From Coniochaeta sp. PMI_546 (taxonomy: Eukaryota > Ascomycota > Sordariomycetes > Coniochaetales > Coniochaetaceae), in contig MU271146.1 of NCBI GenBank assembly GCA_021432605.1, positions 2,728,001-2,792,000 on the forward strand: a stretch of 64,000 nt of DNA. The letters are read 5' to 3'. The position numbers were made by a program, and so were the translations under genes. The notes beneath the pieces are model-generated. The model did not search any database and was not told where the DNA came from. It saw nothing but the letters and a program-made list of their open reading frames with translations. The first letter of the stretch is position 1. Every line of letters begins with the position of its first letter. Of this stretch, positions 61,607-64,000 are shown one piece after another.

Positions 61607-62332
61607 TCAGCGTCTCGAGGCTCCGTTGCTCTGGCCGAAGAGTTCAGTGATGCTGAGTCTGCGACCCATGTCGCCAGGTCCGCCCACCTCCGCCTCCCGG
61701 GTCTCGGTCTCGCCAAGGGTGGTGATAAGGCGAGACTGGCGCCAGACATCCTGTATTATGGCCGCGTTGACTTCTCGAGTATCATCTTGGTCTGCATGGA
61801 TCCATAGACCGATGACACGCCTGTTTTCTTCGCTGCCAGGATCTACATCGCTGTCGGTGACGGCAGTATGATCGGTGCCCTCAACGTTGAAAGTTATGAG
61901 TTCGTCCGTGACCTCACACTCGGTAGCCATGCACAGCTCGACAACAAGGTTGTCCAGCCCACGCCGGTTCAAGACGAAGACGCAGGCGCGCGGCATGAGA
62001 TGACCCGAGACTGTAACTGGTTCCTGCTCGCACACGAAAAGCGTGCCCTCAACACCGGACTTCTCCCAGGTCTGAGTAGTGGGCGAGATATTGTAGACGA
62101 CAGCGTTGGCGGCGATGGAGACGATGGACCTAATGCTGGGGAGGTAGCGGCGAAGGACGCTAAGATTGAGCTCGGTATTGGTCCGGTGTGGGAGGTGGGG
62201 AGGAGGAGGCAGGTCTCGAGCCTCCAAGTAGTGAGCGGCATCAGATTCATAGTCGGAAGCAGCCACGGTGCGTGGACCGCCACCGCTAGGCTGATGGCGA
62301 TGTCGCGACTTGCGCGGTGTTAGGCGACTCAT
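61607..62332 (-). CDS. DCP1: mRNA-decapping enzyme subunit Dcp1
   Basis: Dcp1 activates the Dcp2 cap hydrolase in P-bodies during 5'-3' mRNA decay. This is a single exon of 241 residues from ATG at 62,332. Residues 1-50 are basic and proline-rich (MSRLTPRKSRHRHQPSGGG; LPPPPHLPHRTN). The EVH1-type Dcp1 domain follows: LNLSVLRRYLPSIRSIVSIA, ANAVVYNISPTTQTWEKSGV, EGTLFVCEQEP and VFVLNRRGLDNLVVEL, the usual order of the family's helix and strands. It then has an acidic linker (DSDVDPGSEENRR) and a helix to LSITELFGQ. The family in filamentous fungi is variable in length; this one looks complete. Confidence 0.88.
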   Translation of the reverse strand: MSRLTPRKSRHRHQPSGGGPRTVAASDYESDAAHYLEARDLPPPPHLPHRTNTELNLSVLRRYLPSIRSIVSIAANAVVYNISPTTQTWEKSGVEGTLFVCEQEPVTVSGHLMPRACVFVLNRRGLDNLVVELCMATECEVTDELITFNVEGTDHTAVTDSDVDPGSEENRRVIGLWIHADQDDTREVNAAIIQDVWRQSRLITTLGETETREAEVGGPGDMGRRLSITELFGQSNGASRR

Positions 62333-63331
62333 GGGGAACTGGAGCCCGATGCACAGCGAACAGTGGGCGAGGAAGGAGGGAGGAACCTGTCAAACCAGGA
62401 GCGCGGAGGGGATGGTATCGATAACAATGGGACAAAGGGTCGTCGTTTCGGTGAGGGGTTTGCAACGACCCCGGCAGAACTGTTTCGTTCAACATCAGCT
62501 TCTGTTCAATATCAGGACGCTCGAGCACATCTGGTCCGCGTATATTGAGTCTTTGCGTGGCATCCACGAAGCGTCTGTACCTTACCTCGACAACTGCGGG
62601 CTAGGCACTGACGTAGTTGTGTGCCAGAAATGGCTGTGAGGAACTGGTGGTGGAGGTCAGGTTGTGCTCAGAGTAGAGAGACCAAACACAGAAAAAGGAA
62701 GCAAGAAAAAGCACAAGTTGAGGTTTGTGATTCCAACCTCGTCGGTCCGCAAAATATCACAGGAAGCCCAGGTACCTTACTGTTGGACAGGGCGAAGTCC
62801 AGGGATGAATCCACAGCCTTGTACCACGACATACCGGTAGGTAATACCTCCGTAGTACCTAGTAAAGATAAGGCACGATAAGGCACACTTGGACCCACAA
62901 CAACAAATCTACCTAATCATAGATAGAGGTATCATTACCTTTAGATTCTAAGGTAATGATTCTAATCGATAAGCTGAGCGGGGCAAACTGTCTCGCGCAT
63001 CAACTCGGAGGTCGCGTAACGAGACTGTATCGCAGTGAATGACATGCTGTTCCGTCCCTCTTCGACCGACAAGATACCTCCCGAACTCGACCTTCAAATT
63101 CTTATGTACCTTTTAACCTTAATGCTGTTGGACATTGAAAACGACTGACAGCAACGAGCTGAATCAAAGCCGATGACACACTCCTAGAAAAATGCGAGCC
63201 GCCAGCCCACCATTGCTGGAGTGACGTAACCGCCAAATCGACAGGGACCCTTGCCATGAATATCAATATAAGTCTAGGGTAGCCTAACGTCTGCCAACAG
63301 TACCTCCATCACACAGCGCTCGCAGATCATC
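62333..63331. promoter_or_regulatory. Divergent intergenic region, DCP1 and 5-phosphatase gene
   Basis: About 1 kb between divergent starts. It holds GGTACC-type palindromes (AGGTACCTTACTG at about 62,769-62,781 and GGTAGGTAATACC near 62,836) and an 11-base perfect inverted repeat at 62,931-62,960. Frames on both strands in 62,286-62,900 lack support. Confidence 0.4.
62931..62960. repeat. Perfect 11-base inverted repeat with 8-base loop
   Basis: ATCATTACCTT (62,931-62,941) and AAGGTAATGAT (62,950-62,960) are exact reverse complements around TAGATTCT. It could form a hairpin in RNA or serve as a dimeric protein site; the ACCTT/AAGGT core resembles the nearby GGTACC motif set. Confidence 0.8.
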
Positions 63332-64000
63332 ATGGCTGCTTTGGACGGAGCCGCAACATTGACGTCGAGTGCAGTTCCATCGTCCGCCTCCATTGCAGCT
63401 GCCAATGACCCTGTCGATCCCACCAGTACCACTCACTCCCTCCATCGAGCCGTTGCTTCAAGGCGAGCGGAATACGTCCGTCCTCACCGTATCCGTATCA
63501 AAGTTGGTACCTGGAACGTTGCGGCGTCGCCTGGCACCGACAAGGACTTAGCCCGCTGGTTTGTCCAAGGCAAGGGCATCGATCCGAGACTAGCTACGCT
63601 CAGTCCCGCTATATACGGGGACTCGACCGTCGAAGGGCAGGAGACGGACCCCGCATCAGACAACGAAAGTCCTTCTATCCGACTTGTCGGTGGTGACAGG
63701 ATAGGCCTCTATGTTCTGGGTCTCCAGGAGGCCGCTGACCTTTACGGGCCAGGCTTATATCTGCGTCCATATGCCGGCGTAGAGGATGCAAAGGAAAAGT
63801 GGAAGACGGCCCTTCAGGATGCCTTGCCCGATGGATACCAGTTCGTGTCTTGTAGTCAGCTGGCCGGCCTGGTCTTGCTCGTTTATGCTTCACCCGAGGT
63901 CGCTTCCACTATCAGCAACGTCAGCAGCACCACCGTTGGGACAGGTTTGATGGGTCTCCTAGGCAACAAGGGCGCTGTAGCCACGCGTATTGTACTAGGC
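63332..64000 (+). CDS. Inositol polyphosphate 5-phosphatase (IPPc domain), 5' part
   Basis: The gene is cut by the window end; 223 codons are visible without an intron. These enzymes remove the 5-phosphate from phosphoinositides or inositol phosphates using an endonuclease/exonuclease-type fold. After a serine-rich leader (residues 1-55) the domain starts with IRIKVGTWNVAAS, the first metal-site motif. GLYVLGLQEAADLY holds the conserved Glu of the QE motif. SQLAGLVLLVYAS and TGLMGLLGNKGAVATRIVLG follow as in synaptojanin-like enzymes. The catalytic PxWCDRI-type and SDHRPV-type motifs would be beyond the window. About 60 residues between the GTWN and QE motifs are an insertion. There is no Sac domain upstream, so it is not a full synaptojanin. 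Confidence 0.9.
   Translation, partial: MAALDGAATLTSSAVPSSASIAAANDPVDPTSTTHSLHRAVASRRAEYVRPHRIRIKVGTWNVAASPGTDKDLARWFVQGKGIDPRLATLSPAIYGDSTVEGQETDPASDNESPSIRLVGGDRIGLYVLGLQEAADLYGPGLYLRPYAGVEDAKEKWKTALQDALPDGYQFVSCSQLAGLVLLVYASPEVASTISNVSSTTVGTGLMGLLGNKGAVATRIVLG

Overview
The window looks like a chromosome segment from a filamentous ascomycete (Pezizomycotina, probably a Sordariomycete). The evidence is short 50-150 base GT-AG introns with CTAAC/CTGAC-type branch sites, fungal versions of housekeeping genes, and a block of transposons carrying the mark of repeat-induced point mutation (RIP). It has two very different halves.

Positions 1 to about 41,640 are AT-rich and hold no intact gene. 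CpA and TpG are almost absent while CpG is kept, as expected of CpA-directed RIP. The block is a stack of nested retroelements: Tad1-like LINEs (parts of at least four copies), a Gypsy family A with 391-base LTRs (one element on +, one on -, one solo LTR), a Gypsy family B with 383-base LTRs, a third Gypsy-like interior (family C), and a repeat unit of about 1.46 kb present as a large inverted pair and as a 280-base fragment. Shared LTRs and target duplications let the insertion order be read: a LINE was entered by a family A Gypsy and probably by family B; family B was entered by a second family A element and by another LINE; that LINE then received a family A element, now a solo LTR.

From about 41,640 the base composition becomes ordinary. 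A decayed gene remnant (AsaB/CmcJ-like oxygenase family) sits at the border, followed by about 2.3 kb without a convincing gene. The gene-rich part then reads: RPT2 (-), UBC1 (+), succinyl-CoA ligase alpha (-), ELP3 (+), a weak hypothetical gene (-), an aldo/keto reductase (-), an F-box protein (+), a secreted RNase T1-type ribonuclease (+), a SWI5-like recombination protein (-), DCP1 (-) and the start of an inositol polyphosphate 5-phosphatase (+, cut by the window end). I rebuilt exon structures by hand from splice signals and family conservation.

RPT2 and UBC1 are divergent neighbours, both in the ubiquitin-proteasome pathway, and share a 934-base promoter region. LSC1 and ELP3 form a second divergent pair. 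The other genes have no evident joint task: tRNA modification, mRNA decapping, recombination, phosphoinositide turnover. I did not find a clearly new biological system. The most distinctive things are the nested fossil stack, the large inverted repeat, and the sharp RIP border with a host gene remnant beside it.
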